From an uncultured Acidimicrobiales bacterium (GTDB lineage: Bacteria > Actinomycetota > Acidimicrobiia > Acidimicrobiales > Aldehydirespiratoraceae): a DNA stretch of 64,000 nt. The notes under the pieces are model-generated. The model ran no database searches. It was not told the origin of the DNA and saw only the letters and a list, made by a program, of their open reading frames with translations. The stretch covers positions 831,001 to 895,000 of the forward strand of contig CATOTC010000001.1 in the NCBI GenBank assembly GCA_951812975.1, read 5' to 3'. This document shows positions 35,329 to 44,438 of this stretch, piece after piece. The position numbers and the translations under genes are program-made. How positions within the stretch are numbered: position 1 is the first letter of the stretch; each line of letters begins with the position of its first letter.

Positions 35329-35820
35329 ATGGAGTCAGTAACTTTGGCCGTCAACGGCACCGAAAGAAGTCTCGAAGTGGAGCCTCGCACCCTGCTGGTG
35401 CATGCTCTGCGCGACGAGTTACGCCTCACGGGAACAAACATCGGCTGCGACTCGAGCAGTTGCGGTGCTTGCACCGTGCTCGTCAACGGTCAGTCCGCAA
35501 AGTCCTGCACGATGTTTGCAGTTCAAGCCGACGGAGCCGACATCACCACCATTGAGGGCGTCGCTGACGCTGACGGAACGATGCATCCGATGCAGCAGGC
35601 GTTCCATGAACATCACGCTCTGCAATGCGGTTACTGCACACCCGGAATGGTGATGGCGGCGATATCGCTGGTCGAGGAGTATCCCGAACTTGACGACCAG
35701 GGCGTGCGCCATGGACTCGAAGGGAACCTGTGCCGCTGTACGGGCTATCAGAACATTGTGAACGCTGTCCTGGCAGTCGCCGGCTCGGGATCAGACGGTT
35801 CCAATCAGGATAGGGAGTGA
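35329..35820 (+). CDS. Molybdenum hydroxylase, [2Fe-2S] small subunit (CoxS-like)
   Basis: The 163-residue subunit has the plant-type [2Fe-2S] motif GCDSSSCGACTVLVNG (Cys residues near 42, 47 and 50, with another near 62) and the second cluster C-terminal motif QCGYCTPGMVM with CRCTGY. It transfers electrons to FAD or from the molybdenum centre. It lies 3 nt before the large-subunit gene. Start chosen at ATG 35329 (MESVTLAVNGTERSL); the longer frame runs into the repeat. Confidence 0.9.
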   Translation: MESVTLAVNGTERSLEVEPRTLLVHALRDELRLTGTNIGCDSSSCGACTVLVNGQSAKSCTMFAVQADGADITTIEGVADADGTMHPMQQAFHEHHALQCGYCTPGMVMAAISLVEEYPELDDQGVRHGLEGNLCRCTGYQNIVNAVLAVAGSGSDGSNQDRE

Positions 35821-35823
35821 ACC

Positions 35824-38208
35824 ATGACGATGACCGATGACCCCGCAACCCACATGGGCAGCCACCGACTGAGGCGTGAGGACCCCGCCCTGCTGACCGG
35901 TGAGGCACAATTCATTGACGACATGAGTCTGCACGGCGAGATCTGGGTCGGGATCGTGCGCTCCACAGAGGCCCACGCCACGATTCTCGGTGTCGACGGC
36001 AGCGCCGCGCTCGAGATCGACGGCGTGACCGAAGTGCTTTCCGGGGCCGATCTGGCGCCGTTGTGGGGAGAAGGTGCCCTGCCGTGCGCTTGGCCGGTGA
36101 CCGACGACATGCGCAACCCTGCCCACCTGCCGGTAGCCACCAGCATCGCCAAGTATGTGGGCGACGCAGTGGCCGTGGTGCTCGCCGACTCGCGTTACGC
36201 CGCCGCGGACGGGGCGGCTGCAGTTTCCGTCGACTACGACCCGCTGCCCGCGGTGGTCGACATTGAAGCCGCCGTGGCGGAGGGCGCGCCGCTGGTACAT
36301 GAGGACCTCGGCACCAACGAAAGCTACACCTGGCCGTTGATCCCTGATCCCGACGCCGTGGACGAGGCTTTCGCCAACGCCGCTGTGGTGGTGGGCGAAC
36401 GCTACGTTCAACAGCGGTTGATCCCAGCGCCGATGGAGCCCCGCGGGGTGATCGCCGCGCCGGGTGTGGCCAACGGTGAGCTCACCTTGTACTCGGCCAC
36501 ACAGATACCGCACATCCTCAAAGTGATGACTGCGGTGACGCTCGGCATCCCAGAACACAAGATCCGGGTCGTCGCACCCTCGGTCGGGGGCGGCTTCGGC
36601 TGCAAGCTCAACGTCTACGCAGAGGAGATCCTCTGCTGCGCGTTGGCGATGGACCGCGGCGTGCCGGTGCGCTGGACCGAGAGCCGCAGCGAAGCCGCGA
36701 CGGCCACGATCCAGGGCCGCGGCCAGGTGCAGCACATCGAGCTGGCCGCCGACGCGAACGGCAAGGTGCAGGCCGTGCGGGTCAAGCTGCTCGCCGACAT
36801 GGGCGCCTATCTGCAGTTGGTCACCCCGGGTGTGCCGCTGCTGGGCGGGTTCCTGTACCACGGCTGTTACGACATCGCCCACTACTCGTTCGAGTGCACC
36901 TCGGTGTTCACCAACAAGACTCCGACCGACGCCTACCGGGGTGCCGGACGCCCCGAAGCCACCTATGCGATCGAGCGGGCCATGGATTCTCTGGCGGTCG
37001 CTGTGGGCGTCACACCCGAGGAGATCCGCTCCCGCAACTTCATTGCCGCCGACGCTTTCCCGTACGAGTCCTGTGCAGGCCTCATCTTCGACAGCGGCGA
37101 CTATCAGGCAGTGCTTGACAAGGCTGTGGAGATGGCCGACCTGCAGAGCGTGCGGGCCGAGCAGGCTCGGCGGCGTGCGGACGGATCCAACCGTCAGATC
37201 GGTGTCGGCTTCTCGAGTTACGTGGAGATGTGCGGGCTTGCGCCGAGCCGTGTGCTGGCGTCGCTCAACTACGGTGCCGGCGGCTGGGAGGCAGCGACCG
37301 TGCGGGTCTTGCCAACCGCCAAAGTGCAGGTGATCACCGGTTCGACACCACACGGACAGGGCCACGAGACATCCTGGTCGATGATCGTCGCCGACAAACT
37401 CGGCATCGACCCCGACGACATCGAAGTGCTGCATTCCGACACCGCGATCAGCCCCACCGGTCTCGACACCTACGGCTCACGGTCACTATCGGTCGGCGGC
37501 ACCGCGGTGTTCATGGCCACCGACAAGGTGCTCGACAAGGCCCGGTTGATAGCCGCTCACCAGCTTGAAGCCAACGAGGACGACCTCGAATATGTCGACG
37601 GAGCGTTCCAGGTCAAGGGCACACCCACCGCAGCGGTTCCCTTCGCAGCGATCGCCTTCGCGGCGTTCACCGCACACGACCTGCCTGACGGCATGGAACC
37701 CAACCTCGAAGCTCATGTCACCTACGACCCGCCGAACTTCACGTTCCCCAACGGCACCCACATCGCGGTGGTGGAGGTGGACACCGACACCGGCAACGTC
37801 GACATCGTCGACTATGTGGCCGTTGACGACTGCGGCAACCAGGTCAACCCGATGATCGTCGAGGGTCAGGTGCACGGAGGCGTGCTGCAGGGCGCGGCCC
37901 AGGCGCTGTACGAGGATGCCGTCTACAACGAGGACGGCCAGATCGTGACCGTCAACCTGGGCGACTATCTGGTGCCGTCAGCTGCTGAAGCGCCCATTTA
38001 CCGGGTCGCTAGCCACGTGACGCCGAGTCCGACCAACCCGATGGGGGTGAAGGGCATCGGCGAAGCCGGCACCATCGCCGCCACACCGGCGGTGATCAAC
38101 GCCGTGGTCGATGCTCTGCGGCCCACCGGCGTTACCGACGTGACGATGCCGGCGTCACCACAGACTGTCTGGAGAGCCATCAACGAGGCCCAAGGAGGTG
38201 CGTCGTGA
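35824..38208 (+). CDS. Molybdenum hydroxylase large subunit, CoxL form II type
   Basis: The 794-residue subunit has the usual molybdopterin-cytosine-dinucleotide fold: HRLRREDPALLTGEAQFIDD, GGGFGCK, AYRGAGRPEATYAIERAMD, GQGHETSW and the catalytic Glu region VKGIGEAGTIAA. The AYRGAGR active-site loop is the form II type, not the AYxCSFR of true CO dehydrogenase (form I), so a CO role should not be assumed. Likely substrates are purine-like, nicotinate-like or other N-heteroaromatics. YqeC nearby hints at a selenium-bearing centre. Confidence 0.9.
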   Translation: MTMTDDPATHMGSHRLRREDPALLTGEAQFIDDMSLHGEIWVGIVRSTEAHATILGVDGSAALEIDGVTEVLSGADLAPLWGEGALPCAWPVTDDMRNPAHLPVATSIAKYVGDAVAVVLADSRYAAADGAAAVSVDYDPLPAVVDIEAAVAEGAPLVHEDLGTNESYTWPLIPDPDAVDEAFANAAVVVGERYVQQRLIPAPMEPRGVIAAPGVANGELTLYSATQIPHILKVMTAVTLGIPEHKIRVVAPSVGGGFGCKLNVYAEEILCCALAMDRGVPVRWTESRSEAATATIQGRGQVQHIELAADANGKVQAVRVKLLADMGAYLQLVTPGVPLLGGFLYHGCYDIAHYSFECTSVFTNKTPTDAYRGAGRPEATYAIERAMDSLAVAVGVTPEEIRSRNFIAADAFPYESCAGLIFDSGDYQAVLDKAVEMADLQSVRAEQARRRADGSNRQIGVGFSSYVEMCGLAPSRVLASLNYGAGGWEAATVRVLPTAKVQVITGSTPHGQGHETSWSMIVADKLGIDPDDIEVLHSDTAISPTGLDTYGSRSLSVGGTAVFMATDKVLDKARLIAAHQLEANEDDLEYVDGAFQVKGTPTAAVPFAAIAFAAFTAHDLPDGMEPNLEAHVTYDPPNFTFPNGTHIAVVEVDTDTGNVDIVDYVAVDDCGNQVNPMIVEGQVHGGVLQGAAQALYEDAVYNEDGQIVTVNLGDYLVPSAAEAPIYRVASHVTPSPTNPMGVKGIGEAGTIAATPAVINAVVDALRPTGVTDVTMPASPQTVWRAINEAQGGAS

Positions 38209-39023
38209 TTCCCGCAAGTTTCGACTATGAGGTGGCCGAATCGGCCGAACATGCTGTTTCGCTGCTCGCTGAGCACGGCGACGAAGCCAAGCTCCTGGCT
38301 GGTGGTCACAGCCTCATTCCGATGATGCGTTTCCGTCTGGCCACCCCGACGGTGCTTGTTGATGTGGGCCGGTTGGACGACCTGCGTTACATCAACTCCG
38401 ACAACGGAACCGTCTCGATCGGTGCGCTGACCCGCCACAGCGAACTCGAGCATTCAGCGCTGCTGGCGGAGTCCGCCCCGTTGCTGGCATCAGTCGCGGC
38501 ACTCGTGGGTGATCCGTCGGTGCGCCACCGAGGCACGTTGGGCGGCACTCTGGCCCACGCTGACCCGGCCTCGGACCTTCCCGCCGCGGTGCTGGCCCTG
38601 GGAGGCACGATCGTGGCCCGTGGTCCTGGCGGTGATCGTGAGATCGCCGCCACAGACTTCTTCGCCGGTTATTTCGAGTCAGCGCTCGCTGATGACGAGA
38701 TGATCGTCGAGGTGAGGGTCGCTGCGAGCGCCGGTGGCTGGAACTATCAGAAGTTCAACCGTCGAGCGCAGGACTGGGCGATCGTGGGCGTCGCGGTGGC
38801 CGAGGAGGGCGCTGGGGTGAGCCTGGTCAACATGGGTTCTACGCCGGTGCGCGCATCAGCTGTCGAAGCCGCAGTCGCGGCAGGAGCCTCGGCCGCCGAT
38901 GCCGCAGCGGTGGCAGCCGAGGGGCTGCAACCGCCGTCTGATCTCAACGCCGATGCCGACTATCGCCGTCATCTGGCACGGGTCTTCACAGAACGGGCCC
39001 TCAAGGCAGCCGGCGTCGCCTAG
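38205..39023 (+). CDS. Molybdenum hydroxylase FAD subunit (CoxM-like)
   Basis: The 272-residue subunit has the FAD-binding pattern of CoxM proteins: LLAGGHSLIPMMRFRLATP, VRHRGTLGGTLAHADPASDLP and the DDEMIVEVRV segment. The GTG start overlaps the large-subunit stop, and a strong AAGGAGGTG lies seven bases upstream. It completes the small/large/medium heterotrimer with the two genes before it. Normal length. Confidence 0.9.
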   Translation: MIPASFDYEVAESAEHAVSLLAEHGDEAKLLAGGHSLIPMMRFRLATPTVLVDVGRLDDLRYINSDNGTVSIGALTRHSELEHSALLAESAPLLASVAALVGDPSVRHRGTLGGTLAHADPASDLPAAVLALGGTIVARGPGGDREIAATDFFAGYFESALADDEMIVEVRVAASAGGWNYQKFNRRAQDWAIVGVAVAEEGAGVSLVNMGSTPVRASAVEAAVAAGASAADAAAVAAEGLQPPSDLNADADYRRHLARVFTERALKAAGVA

Positions 39024-39103
39024 AGGCCGAGCGGATCGATTCCGAACACGGCCGCTGAGCGAAGCGAACAAGAGCGGAAATCGAGCGCAGCGAACAAGAT
39101 CGG
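39024..39103 (+). repeat. Dispersed intergenic repeat, copy B
   Basis: Starts AGGCCGAGCGGATCGATTCC immediately at the end of the hydroxylase operon, then has two successive GAGCG(A/C)AGCGAACAAGA blocks. It matches copy A (35093) and inverted copy C (44439-44553). The remaining gap to 39232 holds nothing recognised. Confidence 0.75.
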
Positions 39104-39232
39104 AAAACAACTGGTGTCAGCACAACCCCTGTTCAAGCCGCGCACGTCAACAACTTCAGCGTTGCGCTGTCTGGGGCTCTCAGGCTGACGCGTTTTCACT
39201 AAACGGTTGTCTCCGATCTACGCTGGCTCGCT

Positions 39233-39679
39233 ATGACCGAAGCATTCCACCTTGGCGAAGACGAGATCCCCTGGGTCGATACCGGTACAGGCGTTGAAAT
39301 CAAACTCGTGCAGGCTGATATCGAGGCCGGTCTCTGGATCGTGCGCAACCGCTTCGCGCCGGGTGTTGTGGTCCAGAAACACCGGCACACAGGTCAGGTG
39401 TACGGCTACACGTTGACCGGCGCTTGGAAGTACGCCGAATACGACTACATCAACCGTTCCGGTTCGTTCCTGTACGAGCCTGCCGGGTCGGAGCACACAC
39501 TGACGGTGCCCGACGACAACACCGAACTGACCGACGTGTGGTTCCAGATCTACGGCTCCAACCTCAACCTCGACGCCGACGGCAACGTCGAGTCGATCAC
39601 CGACGCCGAAGGCATCTACACCGCCTACATGGCCATGTGCGAAGCCCAGGGCCTCGACCGCCCCAACGTGCTCACATGA
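39233..39679 (+). CDS. Cupin-fold dioxygenase-like protein
   Basis: A 148-residue single-cupin protein. The metal site is VVQKHRHTGQVYGYTLTGAW and the second His is in PAGSEHTL, so a mononuclear metal (Fe or similar) is likely. It resembles the 2,4'-dihydroxyacetophenone-dioxygenase-type cupins. First gene of a three-gene set (cupin, CMD, alpha/beta hydrolase), with 38 nt and 6 nt gaps, suggesting a small aromatic-catabolic unit. Confidence 0.8.
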   Translation: MTEAFHLGEDEIPWVDTGTGVEIKLVQADIEAGLWIVRNRFAPGVVVQKHRHTGQVYGYTLTGAWKYAEYDYINRSGSFLYEPAGSEHTLTVPDDNTELTDVWFQIYGSNLNLDADGNVESITDAEGIYTAYMAMCEAQGLDRPNVLT

Positions 39680-39717
39680 GCCTGGGCCCCACTTCTACTC
39701 TCCTAAAGGATTGACCG

Positions 39718-40236
39718 ATGGCACGAATTGATGTTGTAGACGGCGAAGGGCTCGAGCGGGAACGGTTGCTGATGATGCAGCCCGACGTGGCCAAAGGCAT
39801 GTGGGTGTTCGCCAACGCGGTGTATGAGAAGACCTCGCTGCCCGCTCGGCTGCGCGAGATCGCCCGGCTCCGTGTCGCGGTTGCCAACGGCTGCGGGGTG
39901 TGCCTCAACACACGGTCACCGAAAGCCGCCGCGCAGGGTCTCGACGAGGACGCTGTCCAAGAGGTGATGGCGTGCTCCATCGGCACGCCGCCGGCAATCG
40001 CGGGCTTGACCGAGCGTGAACGCCTCGCCGGTGAGTTCGCGGACCGTTTCGCCAGAAACCACCACTCGATCGACGACGAGTTCATGGCTGAGGTTCGCAA
40101 CCATTTCTCAGACGTGGAAGTCATTGAGTTGACCGCCCTGTGCGCCATGACGGTCGGCAACGGACGCTTCCTGGCGGTGCTCGACATCGCCGCGGACGAC
40201 GACGGTTTCTATCTGCTGCCCGAGGGCACCGGCTGA
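39718..40236 (+). CDS. Carboxymuconolactone decarboxylase-family (AhpD-like) protein
   Basis: A 172-residue helical CMD domain with NGCGVCLNTRSPKAA, a CxxC-type redox motif on the AhpD helix. Such proteins either decarboxylate lactones or act as peroxidase partners. The CxxC suggests the AhpD-like redox role, while the neighbours suggest catabolism. Confidence 0.8.
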   Translation: MARIDVVDGEGLERERLLMMQPDVAKGMWVFANAVYEKTSLPARLREIARLRVAVANGCGVCLNTRSPKAAAQGLDEDAVQEVMACSIGTPPAIAGLTERERLAGEFADRFARNHHSIDDEFMAEVRNHFSDVEVIELTALCAMTVGNGRFLAVLDIAADDDGFYLLPEGTG

Positions 40237-40242
40237 ACCACC

Positions 40243-41067
40243 GTGCCAACGCTGATCGATTCCAGCGACGGTGTCCGCGTCGCGCTGCATGACCTCGGAG
40301 GCGACGGCCCGCCGTTGCTGATCCTGCATGCCACCGGCTTCCACGGTCGCTGCTACCGAGCCGTCGCCGAACACCTCGTGGACCACTTCCACGTCTGGGC
40401 ACCGGACCTGCGCGGCCACGGCGACTCGATAACGCCAGCCGACACAGGCCTCGGTTGGGCTTCGATGGCCGACGACGTGCTAGCGGTCAGCGAACATCTG
40501 GGTGTTGATTCCTGGGCGGTCGCCGGGCATTCAATGGGCGGTGCAGTGGCCGCCAAGACTGCCCTGTTGGATCCTGGTCTGGTCTCGGCGGCCTGGGTGT
40601 TCGAACCGGTGATCTTCCCTCCGACCGGAGTCACCGTCGCCAGGCAAGGCAACAGGCTCGCCGAGTCTGCACGGCTTCGTCGACACGATTTCGATTCGTT
40701 CGACCAAGCCATCGAGCGGTACGCACAAGCAACCCCATTTGCGCTGGTCAGCCGCAACGTCATCAGAGACTACGTGGTCGACGGCTTCTTCGAGACCGAC
40801 ACCGGAATTACTCTGAAGACCTCTGGGGAGACCGAGGCCCGCCTGTTCGAAGGGGTCGACCTTGAACTGTTCGGGCAACTCCGGTCTGTGGCTGCGCCGT
40901 TCACGGTCGCCGCGTCTCGAGACGGAGGTCCCCCCTCCACCGTCGCCGGGCAGATAACCGATCAACTGCCCAACGCTCGCAGCGTTACTTGGCCCGACAA
41001 CACCCATTTCGGCCCCTTCGAAAACCCTCGACGCGCCGCCACAGAAATCCTCGCCACTGTGCTCTGA
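40243..41067 (+). CDS. Alpha/beta-fold hydrolase
   Basis: A GTG-started 274-residue hydrolase: oxyanion lead LLILHATGFHGRC, nucleophile elbow GHSMGGAVA, and His in DNTHFGPFENP. Likely an esterase or C-C hydrolase in the same unit as the cupin and CMD genes. Confidence 0.85.
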   Translation: MPTLIDSSDGVRVALHDLGGDGPPLLILHATGFHGRCYRAVAEHLVDHFHVWAPDLRGHGDSITPADTGLGWASMADDVLAVSEHLGVDSWAVAGHSMGGAVAAKTALLDPGLVSAAWVFEPVIFPPTGVTVARQGNRLAESARLRRHDFDSFDQAIERYAQATPFALVSRNVIRDYVVDGFFETDTGITLKTSGETEARLFEGVDLELFGQLRSVAAPFTVAASRDGGPPSTVAGQITDQLPNARSVTWPDNTHFGPFENPRRAATEILATVL

Positions 41068-41081
41068 CCCGGGCCCAGCGC

Positions 41082-42041
41082 TCAGAGAAGTTGTCGGTGG
41101 AACTCGAGCATGTCTGCTCTGAACAGTTCAGGTTGACCCTCGAGGCTGCCGATGGTGGCGCCTCTGGTGCCGAAACCCTGTTTCAGCGCGAACACGAACA
41201 GGTCGAAATCCACAAGCGACGGGTCCGCCTGACCGGTTCGCGGGTCGAACATCGCGCCGTCGTTGTCGACCATGACCGTGGGCGCGCCTCGGGCGACGCG
41301 TGCCTCGGCTATGACATTGGGGGCTTCAACTCGGTCGAAGCTGTGATGGGCTCCCACCACGACACGAACCTCAGCGTCTGCTCCACCCATCCGCATGGCG
41401 TTGATCTGTCCCTGAATCTCCTGCACCGAGCACCATTCATCTTGATCTGCAGCAATTGCTCGCACCCGCGTCGCCCCTACTCTCGGTTCGCGGAACTGAT
41501 GGCCGCACCAGGGGTAGACGGCATACACCGCCGCGAAGCAGGCCTCCGGGGAACCGACCGCATCAGCAAATTGGCGACACGCCGCTATCAGCACGGCTGC
41601 GCCACCCCTGCTGTGCCCTTGCGCGGCAATTCGGGCCGGGTCGATCTCTGAACGCTGCTGCAACGCGACGAGGGTCGCGACCACGTCGAATGCGCTCGCC
41701 GCAAAACTGAACTGAGTCTGGTTGGCGACCGTCGATGAAACTGTCCGCGCACCGAACGGATCGATGACACACACTGCGAAGCCTTCGTCGAGGAGCGTGG
41801 CGGCATGGGCTTCTATGTTCTCGCCGACACCCAGGCTGCCCGGCACGAGTACGACTGCGGGTGACGGCCCCTCAACAGCAGGCAGAAAGAGCTTTGCGTC
41901 GATGTCGATCGGCTCGCAAGATTCGGGCGCGGTGACTGCCTGGAAATAGTTGGTCGGGTTCGCCGATCTGACCACCATGTTCTCGCCGGGTCGCCCAGCG
42001 TAGGTCACATCACGGTCCCGATATCGATCCGTTTCGGTCAT
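41082..42041 (-). CDS. Dienelactone hydrolase-like protein
   Basis: The 319-residue alpha/beta protein has the DLH pattern: LVPGSLGVGENIEAHAATLLD, nucleophile GHSRGGAAV, Asp in AIAADQDEWC and His in VGAHHSFDRV. An N-terminal 60-residue extension precedes the fold. It faces the alpha/beta hydrolase convergently with 14 nt between stops. Substrate is unknown; a lactone or acyl ester is likely. Confidence 0.8.
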   Translation of the reverse strand: MTETDRYRDRDVTYAGRPGENMVVRSANPTNYFQAVTAPESCEPIDIDAKLFLPAVEGPSPAVVLVPGSLGVGENIEAHAATLLDEGFAVCVIDPFGARTVSSTVANQTQFSFAASAFDVVATLVALQQRSEIDPARIAAQGHSRGGAAVLIAACRQFADAVGSPEACFAAVYAVYPWCGHQFREPRVGATRVRAIAADQDEWCSVQEIQGQINAMRMGGADAEVRVVVGAHHSFDRVEAPNVIAEARVARGAPTVMVDNDGAMFDPRTGQADPSLVDFDLFVFALKQGFGTRGATIGSLEGQPELFRADMLEFHRQLL

Positions 42042-42106
42042 CTCCAGCCTCCTGCTGATCCGGAACCGTCAACGCTCCGCAGCGCTCGCCTACATGGCGC
42101 CTTCAA

Positions 42107-42910
42107 TCACATGGCGAACGTGCCGTCGTCTCGGACTTTCCAAGCTGCAGCCGCGATCGTGCCGCCGTCGACAGGGATCGATGTTCCGGTGACAAAACTC
42201 GCCATATCGGACGCCAGGAAGACGACCACCGCAGCGTTCTCGTCCGTGGACCCCATACGGCGAAGAGGCGTCGGCTCCATCCCGTCGATCATGGCGTTGC
42301 TGGCCTCAGACAGGCTCCGGTCGCCTGGAGTCGGGGTCATGTCAGGGGCGATGCAGTTGACCCGGATGCCGCGCCCACCCAGTTCAAGGGCCAGAGACTT
42401 GGTGAACTGCTCAACGGCCGCCTTCATCGCCGCGTAGACCGCGAATCCGGGGGCGGCGTGGTACGCCTCCACGGAGGTCACGTTGATTATCGAAGCGCCA
42501 TCGTTCATCCGGTCGACCCCGTAACGCACGCAGTTGGTGACGGTGGAGAAGTTCTCGGCGATCAGGACACCCTCCCCCTTTGGTGACACCCCCGAATACA
42601 GCGAGTGGAACCCTCCCCCGGCGTTGTTGACCAGCACGTCGATAGCCCCGAGTTCGGTGGCGACACTGCCGAGCCAGCGGTCGACGCCTGCTGCGTCGCG
42701 CACGTCGAGTTCGGTGGCGTGGCAGCGGCGGCCAGTCTCCTCGATGGCTGCGGCCACCGACGGCAGCCTGTCGCCGTGCATGTCGCAGATTGCGATGTCG
42801 GCACCGAACCGTGCCAGCGCCAGCGCGGCAGCTTCTCCGATGCCCTGCCCTGCTCCGGTTACAACCGCAACTCGATCCGTCAACAGAACGCTCTGTGGGG
42901 TGACAGCCAT
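42107..42910 (-). CDS. Short-chain dehydrogenase/reductase
   Basis: A 267-residue SDR: GAGQGIGEAAAL, NNAGGGF, S in INVTSVEAYHA and Y-x-x-x-K in VYAAMKAAVEQ, tail TGTSIPVDGGTIAA. Start chosen at ATG 42910 (MAVTPQSVLLTDRVAVVTG); the longer open frame upstream is antisense to the thiolase-like gene. It is divergent from that gene over about 40 bp, so the two may share a control region. Confidence 0.85.
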   Translation of the reverse strand: MAVTPQSVLLTDRVAVVTGAGQGIGEAAALALARFGADIAICDMHGDRLPSVAAAIEETGRRCHATELDVRDAAGVDRWLGSVATELGAIDVLVNNAGGGFHSLYSGVSPKGEGVLIAENFSTVTNCVRYGVDRMNDGASIINVTSVEAYHAAPGFAVYAAMKAAVEQFTKSLALELGGRGIRVNCIAPDMTPTPGDRSLSEASNAMIDGMEPTPLRRMGSTDENAAVVVFLASDMASFVTGTSIPVDGGTIAAAAWKVRDDGTFAM

Positions 42911-42953
42911 TCCCAACGCTATCTCCGAGCCGCGTGCCGGTAATAATTGCCGT

Positions 42954-44438
42954 GTGAAAGTAGACCCCCGTACGCCTGTCATCGTCGGGGTGGGGCAGGT
43001 TGCCCGGTTTCCTGTGAGCGACAGCGAGATCACCCATGCGGCAGACTCCGTTTCGTTGATGGCGGAGGCCTTAGAGGTCGCCTTGGCCGACTGCGGGGCC
43101 GGTGACTGGCGCTGCGGTATCGACACCGTGGCAGTCGTGGGCGGACTGTGGCGTTACCGGGACCCGGCCGCTCTGGTCGCGGCGGAGTGCGGTATCGAAC
43201 CCTCACGGACGGTGCATTCCTCATTCGGCGGGCAGATGCCGATCCATCTGCTCGCCGCTCTCAGCGATCGGATTCGGGGCGGCGAGATCGACATCGCGGT
43301 CTTGACCTGCGGGGAGAACAACCTGTCGAGGCGGGCCCAGAGGAGGCTGGGCATCAACTTCGCCCGCCGACCAGAAACCGACATGCCGGCGGCCGGCACC
43401 AACAGGGTAGAGAACTTCGGGCCTCCACTGGACATGGGCGACGCAACGGCCATCGAGCGCGGCGCAGAGATGCCCCGCAACAGCTACGCCGTCTTCGACA
43501 GCGCGCTGCGCCACCGGAGGGGCGAGACTCTCGGCGAGTCCCGAGACCGGTCTGCATCGCTCTGGGCCGGTTACGCGGCGGTGGCCGCCGACAATCCACA
43601 CGCCGCGGACCGCAGCGCCATGACCGCGGCGCAGATCCGCGGACCCGGCAGCGACAACCGTTTCGTGAGTTGGCCCTACACCAAAGCGATGTGTGCCAAC
43701 AACAACGTCGACCACGGCGGCGCGATCGTAGTCGCCAGCACCGAAGCCGCCGACCGCCTCGGTGTGAACGCCGAACAGCGCGTCTATCCGCAACAGTGTG
43801 TCGTCTCCGCAGACACGGCAAGCCTGATCAGCCGCTATGAGGTCGCTACCGCGCCGGGTCTAGTGGCTGCGGGGGCCAGGTTGCAGACGATGATCGGCGA
43901 CCTCGACGATGTCGAGCACCTGGACCTCTACTCGTGTTTCCCTTCGATGGTGGCGCTTACGACGGAGGTGCTTAAGATCGGCACAAATCGTGCGCTCACC
44001 GTCACTGGCGGGTTGGCGTTCGCCGGCGCACCGCTCAACTTCGCGGCTGGTGAGAGTGTGGTCGGCATGGTCGGCCGACTCCGTTCCGAGCCCGGTTCTC
44101 TGGGCCTGGTCCAGGGCAACGGCGGTCACGTTTCCAAACACGCCCTCGCCACCTACTCGACGACACCACCTCGCCAACCACACCGGCTCATCACCGTCAG
44201 CCACGACGCTCCTGTTCGTGAACCCGCCGATCCCGACACGTCCGGGACCGCGACACTCGACGGGGTGACGGTCGCCTACGACCGTGCGGGTCCCACCCGG
44301 GCCATCGGCCTGGTTCGCTTCGCCGACGGCACACGGACCTGGGCCACGAGCACCGACCCGAGTCTCATGAGAACCTGCACCGAGGTCGAATGCGTCGGCC
44401 AGCCGATCGAAGTCTCCTCCGGGACCTTCAGCCTCTGA
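42954..44438 (+). CDS. Thiolase-like acetyl-CoA acetyltransferase family protein
   Basis: A GTG-started protein of 494 residues with the thiolase-superfamily layout (VIVGVGQVARFPVSDSEI, GGLWRYRDPAA, SFGGQMPIHLLAALSDRI, VLTCGENN, ANNNVDHGGAIVVAS, GLAFAGAPLNFAAG). The canonical CxSG nucleophile is replaced by SSFGGQ near residue 84 (Ser, no Cys), so it is probably not a standard condensing thiolase. Such SCP2-like or acetyltransferase-like proteins are common in actinobacterial lipid catabolism. Confidence 0.8.
   Translation: MKVDPRTPVIVGVGQVARFPVSDSEITHAADSVSLMAEALEVALADCGAGDWRCGIDTVAVVGGLWRYRDPAALVAAECGIEPSRTVHSSFGGQMPIHLLAALSDRIRGGEIDIAVLTCGENNLSRRAQRRLGINFARRPETDMPAAGTNRVENFGPPLDMGDATAIERGAEMPRNSYAVFDSALRHRRGETLGESRDRSASLWAGYAAVAADNPHAADRSAMTAAQIRGPGSDNRFVSWPYTKAMCANNNVDHGGAIVVASTEAADRLGVNAEQRVYPQQCVVSADTASLISRYEVATAPGLVAAGARLQTMIGDLDDVEHLDLYSCFPSMVALTTEVLKIGTNRALTVTGGLAFAGAPLNFAAGESVVGMVGRLRSEPGSLGLVQGNGGHVSKHALATYSTTPPRQPHRLITVSHDAPVREPADPDTSGTATLDGVTVAYDRAGPTRAIGLVRFADGTRTWATSTDPSLMRTCTEVECVGQPIEVSSGTFSL

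Noticed and set aside
35791..37434. Long minus-strand frame (547 codons)
   Set aside because: Antisense to the molybdenum hydroxylase large subunit.
35824..38208. Aerobic CO dehydrogenase
   Set aside because: The active-site loop is AYRGAGR (form II), not the AYxCSFR of form I CO dehydrogenase.
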